A stretch of DNA of 51,902 nucleotides from an uncultured Roseburia sp. (GTDB taxonomy: Bacteria > Bacillota > Clostridia > Lachnospirales > Lachnospiraceae): positions 1-51,902 of the forward strand of contig CANONN010000023.1 of assembly GCA_947567625.1 (NCBI GenBank). The letters are read 5' to 3'. Position 1 is the stretch's first letter, and every line of letters begins with the position of its first letter. This document shows, piece after piece, positions 11,872 to 19,912 of this stretch. Under the pieces are notes generated by a model. That model saw nothing but the letters and a program-made list of their open reading frames with translations, was not told the origin of the DNA and did no database searches. Made by a program: the position numbers and the translations under genes.

Positions 11872-13110
11872 ATGAGCGTACAGGACAACACGGAACAGGT
11901 ATTGAGAAAAATTCATATTTTATTATCACAGAGCGAGGTCTATGACGAGGCGGCAGGCACAGTGATTGTGGAGAAACAGGAGCTGCTTGGTCTTTTGCAG
12001 GAGCTTAATCTCTGCATGTACGGCATGATGGAGGAATATGAGCTGACACAGCAGGGGAAAGATAAAGTGGAGCGGGACACAAGAAAAGTCGGGGAGGCGA
12101 TCATACGCGACGCCAGACACACGGCGGAGGATGTCTATGCCGCTTCCGTCATGTACACGGATGAGGCTCTTCGGCGCGCCATGGATATTGTCGATGAAAC
12201 CATGGAGTCACTGCGGGATTCCTTTCGCAGGATGGAAAAGGATTTGCAGAGTAAAAAAGATGCGATCGCGGGCAATAAGCTCGAGCTGAAGAGCCAGCTT
12301 CAGGATTTGAAGGATACCGACAAATATTTGCAGTTGATCGAGGAGCGCAACAAGCAGATCGAAAAAGAAAAGAATGAGGAGCAGGAGGCGGAAGTTTCGC
12401 CGACGGCCCACATCAAACCGGAGATCAAGATCAATAAGGATTATTTTGAGAGAAACGGTATCCCGATCGAGGAAGATGCGCCGCAGAAGGACGAACAGGC
12501 GCTCGGCGGTCGGCAGAAGAAAGCGGCGCCTGCGGGCAGAAAAGTGCAGGCATCATCTGCGGGCAGAAAAATGCAGGAGGCATCTGCGGGCAGAAGAACA
12601 CAGGAAGCGGCGTCTGCGGACAGTGGGGCACAGGAAGCATCATCTGCGGGCAGAAAGGCACCGGAGATATCTCCCCGCACGGGGATGCGGGCAGAAAAGC
12701 CTGGTCACTCTGCTTACGAGGAAAACCTGGATGCTGAGATGCAGGAGCTGGAAGGTATCTTAAAAGAGGGTATGAAGGAGGAGAACGCCAGGGCCAAGAC
12801 GCCCGGCGGGGAGATGGTAGACGTCGACGCGCTTGCCGATAAGATTGCGGCGCAGGCCGTGATGGATTTTGGTCAGGAAGAGTTTGCCGACGAGACGCGG
12901 CCGCCGCTTGTGGCGCAAAGCGCTGAGGACGAGGTCTACGATTACGGCGACGAGCCGGAGATGAAAGTGACGCCGGAGATACGGGTCAATCTGGATGCGG
13001 AATATTTCAAGTGGAAAGAAAACATGGAGATCGAAGATTTCGGGGAGGGCGAGAAAACTGACCCGACGGAAAAAACCAAAAAGCCCGGCCGTTTTAGCAG
13101 AAAAAAATAG
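11872..13110 (+). CDS. Coiled-coil protein of unknown function, 412 aa
   Basis: No family recognised. The N-terminal 170 residues are strongly helical and charged, with long heptad-like stretches (for example ERDTRKVGEAIIRDARH and RRMEKDLQSKKDAIAGNK), recalling DivIVA or b-subunit coiled coils. Residues about 215-265 form a low-complexity repeat of SAGRKxQEA units. The C-terminal part is acidic and probably disordered, ending in a basic KKPGRFSRKK. No signal peptide or membrane span is seen, so it is likely cytoplasmic and may polymerise or act as scaffold. It starts 20 nt after the kinase gene and ends 35 nt before the response regulator, so all may be co-transcribed. Confidence 0.75.
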   Translation: MSVQDNTEQVLRKIHILLSQSEVYDEAAGTVIVEKQELLGLLQELNLCMYGMMEEYELTQQGKDKVERDTRKVGEAIIRDARHTAEDVYAASVMYTDEALRRAMDIVDETMESLRDSFRRMEKDLQSKKDAIAGNKLELKSQLQDLKDTDKYLQLIEERNKQIEKEKNEEQEAEVSPTAHIKPEIKINKDYFERNGIPIEEDAPQKDEQALGGRQKKAAPAGRKVQASSAGRKMQEASAGRRTQEAASADSGAQEASSAGRKAPEISPRTGMRAEKPGHSAYEENLDAEMQELEGILKEGMKEENARAKTPGGEMVDVDALADKIAAQAVMDFGQEEFADETRPPLVAQSAEDEVYDYGDEPEMKVTPEIRVNLDAEYFKWKENMEIEDFGEGEKTDPTEKTKKPGRFSRKK

Positions 13111-13145
13111 CAGTGACGACGAAATAAGACATGCGAGGACACAGG

Positions 13146-13838
13146 ATGCAGACCATTTTAGTATGCGATGACGATAAAGAAATAGTGGAAGCCATTGAAA
13201 TTTATTTGCAGCAGGAGGGCTATGCCGTATTGAAAGCGTACGACGGCGAGGAGGCGCTCGCCGTTTTGCAGGAGCAGGACGTGCAGCTTCTCATTATGGA
13301 TGTGATGATGCCAAAGCTCGACGGCATACGGGCGACTCTAAAAATAAGGCAGGAGAGCAGTATCCCGATCATTATTCTCTCGGCAAAGACGGAGGATATG
13401 GACAAGATCTTAGGACTGAACGTGGGTGCGGATGATTATGTGTCCAAGCCGTTTAACCCGTTAGAGCTGATTGCCAGAGTCAAATCCCAGCTGCGCCGCT
13501 ATACAAAGCTTGGCAATGCGGCTGAAACGCAGGGAGCGGTCTACTCGACCGGGGGGCTTTCGATCAATGATGATCTCAAGGAAGTGACGGTCGACGGCGA
13601 GGTGGTGCGCTTGACGCCGATTGAGTACAATATTTTATTGCTGCTGGTGAAAAACCAGGGCAAAGTGTTCTCCATCAATCAGATCTATGAAAGTATCTGG
13701 AATGAGAATGCGATCGGCGCGGACAACACGGTGGCGGTACATATCCGTCATATCCGCGAAAAAATCGAGATCAATCCCAAAGAGCCGCGCTATTTGAAAG
13801 TTGTCTGGGGCGTAGGTTATAAAATAGAGAAAAATTAG
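13146..13838 (+). CDS. OmpR/PhoB-family response regulator, 230 aa
   Basis: DNA-binding response regulator. The receiver domain has the acidic pair CDDD (residues 7-10), phospho-acceptor Asp52 in LLIMDVMMP, and Lys101 in VSKPFNPLEL. A winged-helix trans_reg_C domain fills the C-terminal third (RLTPIEYNILLLL, TVAVHIRHIREKIE, YLKVVWGVGYK). Start at 13146 fits the receiver N terminus and has CGAGGA 6 nt upstream; the ATG at 13131 would add five unlikely residues. It pairs with the kinase that follows and resembles VanR-type regulators in overall sequence. Confidence 0.93.
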   Translation: MQTILVCDDDKEIVEAIEIYLQQEGYAVLKAYDGEEALAVLQEQDVQLLIMDVMMPKLDGIRATLKIRQESSIPIIILSAKTEDMDKILGLNVGADDYVSKPFNPLELIARVKSQLRRYTKLGNAAETQGAVYSTGGLSINDDLKEVTVDGEVVRLTPIEYNILLLLVKNQGKVFSINQIYESIWNENAIGADNTVAVHIRHIREKIEINPKEPRYLKVVWGVGYKIEKN

Positions 13839-13842
13839 AGGG

Positions 13843-13865
13843 CAGTGCGGCATTTGGCCGCACTG
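13843..13865 (+). promoter_or_regulatory. Hairpin just upstream of the sensor kinase start
   Basis: CAGTGCGGC (13843-13851) pairs perfectly with GCCGCACTG (13857-13865) around a 5-nt loop, ending 8 nt before the kinase ATG where a Shine-Dalgarno would be expected. No T run follows. It could control how much kinase is made relative to regulator. Confidence 0.55.
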
Positions 13866-13873
13866 AAAATTAT

Positions 13874-15880
13874 ATGGATAAAAAATCATTTTCCAATGGG
13901 AGTAAAATCACCGGGGTACTGCTTCACATGTTTTTTATGATTGCCCTGACAATATCCGTGTTTCTGGTGGGAGCGCTGCTGCGAAAAAATATTTTGCAGA
14001 TGACGGATATCGGGCCGGTTGATTTTGTGGAGTCGGGGTATTATGTGAATCTTCTAGAACAAAAATGTGATAATCTCGGCATGTACCTGTATCTGCAAAA
14101 GCGCGGGGACAAACGAACGCCGGACGAGACGGCGCTCTACTTGCAGTATGTCAATGAGTTTAAGTCGGAGGATACCAATTTCTGTTTCTGGTGCCGGGAC
14201 CGCAAGGGAAACTGGTACACAAACCAGCCGGACAGCGAGGAGGGCCAGCAATTCGACGTGCAGACGATTCTCATGGAAGCCAAGACGATGGGCAGCTATC
14301 TGCTCTATGACATGCTAAACAGAGAGTTTGGCACGGATATCCGCGGCCTGGAGGATTATTTTCTGAAAAACCGCGCCGCCAGGGATTACTGGAATTCGGA
14401 CCGTGTGATACTGGTGTTCGGCATAGATACGCAGTTTTCTGCCAATGACGATCTGTCGAGGGCACAGAAAGAATATGAGCGGCTGCACCCGTGGGCCAAG
14501 GTGGGCGTGATGGGAGCGATTTGCAGTATGATGGGCTGGATTGTGTCGCTGGTATATCTTACGATCGTGTCGGGCCATAAGAATCAGGATGAGGAGATCC
14601 ATCTGAATATTATCGACCGTATCAAAACCGAAATTTTGATTTCCGTATTTATTGTAACCGCGACGGAGCTGGTGTTTTTGATGGCGCGCCTCAACAGGCA
14701 GCAGTGGGATGTGTCCGGCCTGCTGGTGGCCTCGGGCACGATCAGTTTTCTTCTGGACGCATGCTTTTTGATTTTTTACCTGAGTATGGTGCGCCGCTTA
14801 AAGGCGGAGGTCATGTGGAAGAGCAGTCTTGTTTACTGGCTGTCCGTGAAGTTTTCCAAATTGTTTCGGGAGCGCACCGTGACGATACAGATAGTAATTT
14901 TGTTTTTCATCCATATGCTGGTCTGCTTTATATTGGCTGTGGGGGCGTTTTATTATCAAAAGCCTGGCGCTTTTATGCTCCTGCTGCTTTTTAGTTGCGG
15001 GGAGGCGTATCTGTTTTTGCACAAGGCGGTCGAGCGCTACCAGATTTTGAAGGGAGTAGAGCGGATTTCCCAGGGCAGGCTGGAAGATAAAATTGATGCG
15101 AAAATGCTGCACGGTGAAGAGCGCAAGCTGGCGGAGGCGGTCAACAATGTCGGCGAAGGGCTGCGCAGGGCGGTCGAGGATTCCACGAAGAATGAACGCA
15201 TGAAAGCCGATCTGATTACCAATGTGTCGCATGATATCAAAACGCCGCTGACCTCGATCATCAATTATGTCAGTCTCTTAAAGCGGGAGGAGACCGACAA
15301 CGAGCGAGTTGCCAACTATATCCGTATTCTCGATGAAAAATCACAGCGCTTGAAACAATTGACCGAGGACTTGGTCGAGGCATCCCGCATCAGCTCGGGA
15401 AATATTACCCTTGATATGCACAAGATTGATATCGTGGAGCTGGTCTATCAGACGGGTGCGGAGTTCAACGATAAGTTCGAGGCAAAGGAGCTTACCGTAG
15501 TGACGAAGCTTCCGCGGGAGCCTATCTATATTTGTGCCGACGGCAGACAGCTCTACCGGGTGATCGAAAACCTCTATAACAACGCGGCCAAGTATGCCAT
15601 GGAAAAAACCAGGATTTTTGTGGAAGTGACACAGGAGGAGGGGGAAGTGCTCTTTTCCATGAAGAACGTGTCGGAATATTCGCTGGCGGCCGAAAACAGC
15701 AGCACGGCTGATCTCACGGAGCGCTTTGTGCGCGGCGATACCTCCCGCACGACCGAGGGCACGGGACTTGGGCTCTCCATCGCCAAAAATCTCACCTCGA
15801 TGATGGGCGGCAGTTTTGATATAGAGGTGGACGGCGACCTGTTTAAGGTAAATATTAGGTTTTCCGTTTATTTCGCTTGA
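13874..15880 (+). CDS. Membrane sensor histidine kinase, 668 aa
   Basis: Partner of the preceding response regulator. One membrane helix near residues 14-36 is followed by an extracytoplasmic region of about 170 residues. Six or so further hydrophobic segments lie between about 210 and 385 (for example VGVMGAICSMMGWIVSLVYL), an unusually large membrane module. HAMP-like sequence near 400-440 leads to the HisKA motif NVSHDIKTPLTSI with phospho-acceptor His453. N box (ENLYNNAAKYA) and G boxes (GTGLGLSIAKNL) show an intact HATPase domain. No ribosome binding site is obvious; a hairpin occupies that place. The ligand is unknown. Confidence 0.92.
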   Translation: MDKKSFSNGSKITGVLLHMFFMIALTISVFLVGALLRKNILQMTDIGPVDFVESGYYVNLLEQKCDNLGMYLYLQKRGDKRTPDETALYLQYVNEFKSEDTNFCFWCRDRKGNWYTNQPDSEEGQQFDVQTILMEAKTMGSYLLYDMLNREFGTDIRGLEDYFLKNRAARDYWNSDRVILVFGIDTQFSANDDLSRAQKEYERLHPWAKVGVMGAICSMMGWIVSLVYLTIVSGHKNQDEEIHLNIIDRIKTEILISVFIVTATELVFLMARLNRQQWDVSGLLVASGTISFLLDACFLIFYLSMVRRLKAEVMWKSSLVYWLSVKFSKLFRERTVTIQIVILFFIHMLVCFILAVGAFYYQKPGAFMLLLLFSCGEAYLFLHKAVERYQILKGVERISQGRLEDKIDAKMLHGEERKLAEAVNNVGEGLRRAVEDSTKNERMKADLITNVSHDIKTPLTSIINYVSLLKREETDNERVANYIRILDEKSQRLKQLTEDLVEASRISSGNITLDMHKIDIVELVYQTGAEFNDKFEAKELTVVTKLPREPIYICADGRQLYRVIENLYNNAAKYAMEKTRIFVEVTQEEGEVLFSMKNVSEYSLAAENSSTADLTERFVRGDTSRTTEGTGLGLSIAKNLTSMMGGSFDIEVDGDLFKVNIRFSVYFA

Positions 15881-15905
15881 TTTTTGGTTGAGGGACTTAT
15901 ATAAT
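15877..15905 (+). promoter_or_regulatory. Promoter of the hydratase gene
   Basis: TTGATT (15877-15882), 17-bp spacer, TATAAT (15900-15905). The -35 overlaps the last codons of the sensor kinase gene. Confidence 0.68.
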
Positions 15906-15942
15906 TCCTTAAGAAACATAGTGAGAAGAAAAGAGGATAAAG

Positions 15943-18246
15943 ATGAAGTTATACGAAAAAGGTGTGTATTTAATCAATGGCAATGAGCTGGTGGAGGATT
16001 CCGCCACGGCGTTAGACGAGATCGCGGCGAAGACGGGCGCTTCGGTCACAAAGGAGCAGGCGGCGCAGGGCACGATCGCCTACGGCATATTAAAAGAACA
16101 TAATGTTTCCGGCGATATGAGCAAGCTTCAGATTAAGTTCGACAAGCTGACGTCTCACGATATTACATTTGTAGGCATTATTCAGACCGCGCGCGCGTCA
16201 GGTCTGGAGAAGTTTCCGATTCCTTATGTGCTGACGAATTGTCACAACAGTCTCTGCGCAGTCGGCGGGACGATCAACGAGGACGACCATATGTTTGGAT
16301 TGACCTGCGCAAAGCGCTACGGCGGCATCTATGTACCGCCTCATCAGGCAGTCATCCATCAGTTTGCGCGCGAGATGCTCGCGGGAGGCGGCCGCATGAT
16401 ACTCGGCTCCGACTCTCACACCAGATACGGTGCGCTCGGTACGATGGCGGTCGGAGAGGGCGGACCGGAGTTGGTAAAACAGCTGTTAAACAAGACATAC
16501 GATATTGATATGCCGGGTGTGATCGGCGTCTACCTGACCGGTGCGCCGGCAAAGGGCGTAGGCCCCCAGGACGTGGCGCTGGCGATCATCGGCGAGGTGT
16601 TCGACAAAGGTTATGTCAAGAATAAAGTCATGGAGTTTGTGGGACCGGGCGTCTCAAATCTGAGCGTTGATTTCCGCATCGGCGTGGACGTTATGACGAC
16701 AGAGACAACCTGTCTTTCCTCCATCTGGAGAACCGACGATAAAGTCAAAGAGTTTTATGAGATTCACGGAAGAGTCGGCGAGTATCAAGAGTTGAATCCG
16801 GGCGCGGCTGCCTATTATGACGGCATGATTGAGATTGATTTGTCTCAGATCAAGCCGATGATTGCCATGCCGTTCCATCCGAGCAATACTTACACCATTG
16901 AGGAGTTAAACGCCAATCTGATGGATATACTGGATGACTGCGAGAAGCGCGCGCAGGTAAGCTTTGACGGCGCCGTGGAGCTTGACTTAAAGAGCAAGGT
17001 CCGGGACGGCAGGCTCTATGTCGACCAGGGCATTATCGCCGGCTGTGCGGGCGGCGGTTTCGAGAATATCTGCGATGCGGCGGATATTCTGCGCGGGGCG
17101 AGCATTGGGCCGGACGAGTTTACGCTGAGCGTGTATCCGGCGAGCACGCCGATCTATATGGAGCTGGTGAAGAACGGGGCGGTTGCCGCGCTGATGCAGA
17201 CCGGAGCCATCGTTAAGACCGCATTTTGCGGGCCTTGCTTTGGCGCGGGCGACACACCGGCCAACAACGCGTTTTCCATCCGCCACTCGACGAGGAACTT
17301 CCCGAACCGCGAGGGCTCTAAGGTACAGAACGGCCAGGTGGCTTCCGTGGCGCTTATGGATGCGCGCTCGATTGCCGCGACGGCTGCCAACAAGGGCTAC
17401 CTGACGGCTGCAACCGACGTGGATGTCGACTTCACGAAGCCCAAATATTTCTTTGATAAGACGATCTATGAGAACCGCGTCTTTGACAGCAAAGGGGTTG
17501 CCGACCCGAGTGTTGCGATACAGTTTGGGCCGAATATCAAGGACTGGCCCGTTATGAGCGCCCTCCCCAGAGATCTGGTCTTAAAGGTAGTTTCCGAGAT
17601 ACACGATCCGGTGACGACGACCGACGAGCTGATTCCCTCGGGGGAGACGTCCTCGTTCCGCTCCAATCCGCTGGGACTGGCGGAGTTTGCACTCTCAAGG
17701 AAGGACCCGCTGTATGTCGGGCGTGCGAAAGAGATTCAGCAGGCGCAGAAAGCGGTCGAGAGCGATTCCTGCCCGGGAAAAGTATTTCCCGAGTTAAAGC
17801 CGGTGATGGACGCGATCAAAAAAGCGTTTCCCGACAAGGATTTCCACGACGGTGCCATAAGGGAAAATATCGGTTTCGGCAGTACGATCTTTGCCGTTAA
17901 GCCGGGAGACGGTTCGGCGCGCGAGCAGGCGGCCTCCTGCCAGAAGGTACTGGGCGGATGGGCCAATATTGCCAATGAATATGCGACCAAGCGTTATCGT
18001 TCCAACCTCATCAACTGGGGGATGCTGCCGTTTTTGATTCCGCAGGGCGACCTGCCGTTTGAAAATCTGGATTATCTGTTTTTGCCGGATATCCGCAAAG
18101 CGGTGGAGGAGAAGGCAGATGAAATCACCGCTTATGTGGTCAAAGGCGACAGCTTAAAGGAGTTTAAGCTTCGGCTTGGCGCCATGACCGATGACGAGCG
18201 TGAGATCATCTTAAAGGGATGTCTAATCAATTATTATAAAGGCTAA
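15943..18246 (+). CDS. Aconitase-family hydratase, 767 aa
   Basis: Iron-sulfur hydro-lyase of the aconitase superfamily. Three cysteines expected to hold a [4Fe-4S] cluster are visible: Cys368 in IIAGCAGGG, and Cys429 and Cys432 in [11 protein letters not shown]. Active-site-type arginines follow in [14 protein letters not shown]. The swivel domain is C-terminal (about 560-767, with [21 protein letters not shown]). The motifs differ from classical AcnA/AcnB (ITSCTN is replaced by AGCAGG), matching the YbhJ-like hydratase branch, so citrate may not be the substrate. No citrate synthase or isocitrate dehydrogenase is adjacent. It has its own promoter and a strong terminator, so it is probably a single-gene unit. 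Confidence 0.85.
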   Translation: MKLYEKGVYLINGNELVEDSATALDEIAAKTGASVTKEQAAQGTIAYGILKEHNVSGDMSKLQIKFDKLTSHDITFVGIIQTARASGLEKFPIPYVLTNCHNSLCAVGGTINEDDHMFGLTCAKRYGGIYVPPHQAVIHQFAREMLAGGGRMILGSDSHTRYGALGTMAVGEGGPELVKQLLNKTYDIDMPGVIGVYLTGAPAKGVGPQDVALAIIGEVFDKGYVKNKVMEFVGPGVSNLSVDFRIGVDVMTTETTCLSSIWRTDDKVKEFYEIHGRVGEYQELNPGAAAYYDGMIEIDLSQIKPMIAMPFHPSNTYTIEELNANLMDILDDCEKRAQVSFDGAVELDLKSKVRDGRLYVDQGIIAGCAGGGFENICDAADILRGASIGPDEFTLSVYPASTPIYMELVKNGAVAALMQTGAIVKTAFCGPCFGAGDTPANNAFSIRHSTRNFPNREGSKVQNGQVASVALMDARSIAATAANKGYLTAATDVDVDFTKPKYFFDKTIYENRVFDSKGVADPSVAIQFGPNIKDWPVMSALPRDLVLKVVSEIHDPVTTTDELIPSGETSSFRSNPLGLAEFALSRKDPLYVGRAKEIQQAQKAVESDSCPGKVFPELKPVMDAIKKAFPDKDFHDGAIRENIGFGSTIFAVKPGDGSAREQAASCQKVLGGWANIANEYATKRYRSNLINWGMLPFLIPQGDLPFENLDYLFLPDIRKAVEEKADEITAYVVKGDSLKEFKLRLGAMTDDEREIILKGCLINYYKG

Positions 18247-18256
18247 AAGAAAATAT

Positions 18257-18298
18257 AGGGGGAACAATCGTCCGTCAAGGAGGACGATTGTTCCCCCT
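18257..18298. terminator. Terminator after hydratase gene
   Basis: A 17-bp perfect stem (18257-18273 with 18282-18298) around an 8-nt loop, followed by TGTTTTG. The stem is very stable although the T run is interrupted. Confidence 0.85.
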
Positions 18299-18372
18299 TG
18301 TTTTGTGCGGTAGCGTACAGTCCATAAACCTGTTTTGTGAGCGTTCTTTTTCGATAAAAATGAATAAATGAA

Positions 18373-18400
18373 TTGAAAAACTTGGCAGATACGCTATAAT
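18373..18400 (+). promoter_or_regulatory. Promoter of AI-2E family gene
   Basis: TTGAAA (18373-18378), 16-bp spacer, TATAAT (18395-18400). Start near 18407, about 52 nt before the TTG start codon. Confidence 0.68.
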
Positions 18401-18458
18401 AAGATCAAGTAGTAATATAGGATTCGTCCACAAAATAATAAGGTACGAGGTAAGAAAA

Positions 18459-19793
18459 TTGGAAGAGAAACATTTTGAGAAGAAAACGGAATCCGGCTGG
18501 AATCCAAAGCAATATATGGCGATAGCTGCGGTCGTATTTGCGACGTTCTGCTGCTGCACCCTGTTTTTCTTTATGATCTACCGCTATAACGGATTTGCCA
18601 GCTTCTGGGGGAAGCTGTTTTCGATTTTGCAACCGATTATCATTGGCTTTGTGCTGGCATATTTGCTGAATCCGGTCATGAACTTTTTCGAGCGCCACAT
18701 CAAGCGGGGGCTTCAGGGGAAGTTTAAGTCGGAGGAGAAAGAGAAAAAGATATCACGCGCGGCGGCGATCGTCTGTGCGCTGGCAGTCTTTGTCGGTATT
18801 ATCACCCTTTTGCTGGTAGCGATCGTTCCTTCGATCAGCAACAGTATTCAGGAGCTTGTGGCGGACCTTCCTCAGGAGATCAACAATCTGATTCTGTGGG
18901 CAAACGAATTTATCAAAGGCGACACGCAGATCGCCGCGTTTGCAAGAGAGGGTATCCAGAAAGCCACCGAGTTTATTGAGTCGTTTTTTACCGGCTCCGC
19001 GTTAAAACAGATGCAGACTTATCTGGTGTCGATCACCAGCGGCGTTATTTCCGGCGTCAAGTTTGTCGTGAATATTTTGGTGGGGCTTATCGTTTCCGTC
19101 TATGTGATGTACAGCAAGGAGACGTTCGCCGGACAGGCCAAAAAGATTCTCTATGCGGTCTTTAAGCCGGTGCGCGCCAATGTCATCATTCGCACCGTCC
19201 ACAAGAGCAACGAGATTTTCGGCGGATTTATTTCCGGCAAGATCTTAGATTCCGCAATTATCGGCGTGCTCGCCTACATCGTGCTCAGCATCATGGACAT
19301 GCCGGATACGGTGCTAGTGTCCGTGATCATCGGAGTGACGAATATTATTCCGTTTTTCGGACCGATTATCGGAGCGATTCCGTCCTTTTTCATTATCGTA
19401 TTGCAAAATCCGATGCAGAGCCTTTATTTCCTGATCTTTGTCCTGATTTTACAGCAGCTCGACGGCAATGTCATCGGGCCGAAGATTCTTGGGGATTCCA
19501 CGGGTTTGTCCTCGTTTTGGGTGATCTTTGCGATCATGGTGTTCGGCGGACTGTGGGGATTTTTGGGCATGCTGCTCGGCGTTCCGTTTATGGCGGTGAT
19601 CTATTATATCGTCAAGAATGTGGTCGAGTATATTCTGCACAAACGACAGCTTCCGGTCCACACCGAGAATTATGTCGATATGGTCAGCGTAGACAGGGAG
19701 ACAAACCATCTGGTGTATGCCGAAAAGCCTGTGGAGAAAGCGAGAGAGCGCAAGATGCGAGGGCAATGGCCAAAGAAAAAAGGGCGCAGGTGA
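18459..19793 (+). CDS. AI-2E family transporter-like membrane protein, 444 aa
   Basis: Polytopic membrane protein with seven or eight hydrophobic segments in the 2+1+5 pattern of the AI-2E/UPF0118 family. Conserved pieces are PIIIGFVLAYLLNPVMNFFE near the N terminus and FGPIIGAIPSFFII plus LDGNVIGPKILGDSTGL near the C terminus. Members have been linked to autoinducer-2 export or Na+/H+ exchange, so the substrate is open. The start is a TTG at 18459 with GAGGT 7 nt upstream. A basic tail ends in KKKGRR. Own promoter; the promoter of the next gene lies at its 3' edge. Confidence 0.88.
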   Translation: MEEKHFEKKTESGWNPKQYMAIAAVVFATFCCCTLFFFMIYRYNGFASFWGKLFSILQPIIIGFVLAYLLNPVMNFFERHIKRGLQGKFKSEEKEKKISRAAAIVCALAVFVGIITLLLVAIVPSISNSIQELVADLPQEINNLILWANEFIKGDTQIAAFAREGIQKATEFIESFFTGSALKQMQTYLVSITSGVISGVKFVVNILVGLIVSVYVMYSKETFAGQAKKILYAVFKPVRANVIIRTVHKSNEIFGGFISGKILDSAIIGVLAYIVLSIMDMPDTVLVSVIIGVTNIIPFFGPIIGAIPSFFIIVLQNPMQSLYFLIFVLILQQLDGNVIGPKILGDSTGLSSFWVIFAIMVFGGLWGFLGMLLGVPFMAVIYYIVKNVVEYILHKRQLPVHTENYVDMVSVDRETNHLVYAEKPVEKARERKMRGQWPKKKGRR

Positions 19794-19796
19794 TTT

Positions 19797-19825
19797 TTGA
19801 CATCTTACGGTGCATATGCTAAACT
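19797..19825 (+). promoter_or_regulatory. Promoter of the TPR-ATPase gene
   Basis: TTGACA (19797-19802), 17-bp spacer, TAAACT (19820-19825) with an extended -10 TG (19817-19818). It lies directly after the AI-2E family stop codon. Confidence 0.6.
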
Positions 19826-19912
19826 GGAAACGTCGAAAATTGCTGTAAAATCTGGTAAATCCGCGCGTTGAAAGAACAGCGGAATACGGTACACCGGATA
19901 ATGGAGGATTCA

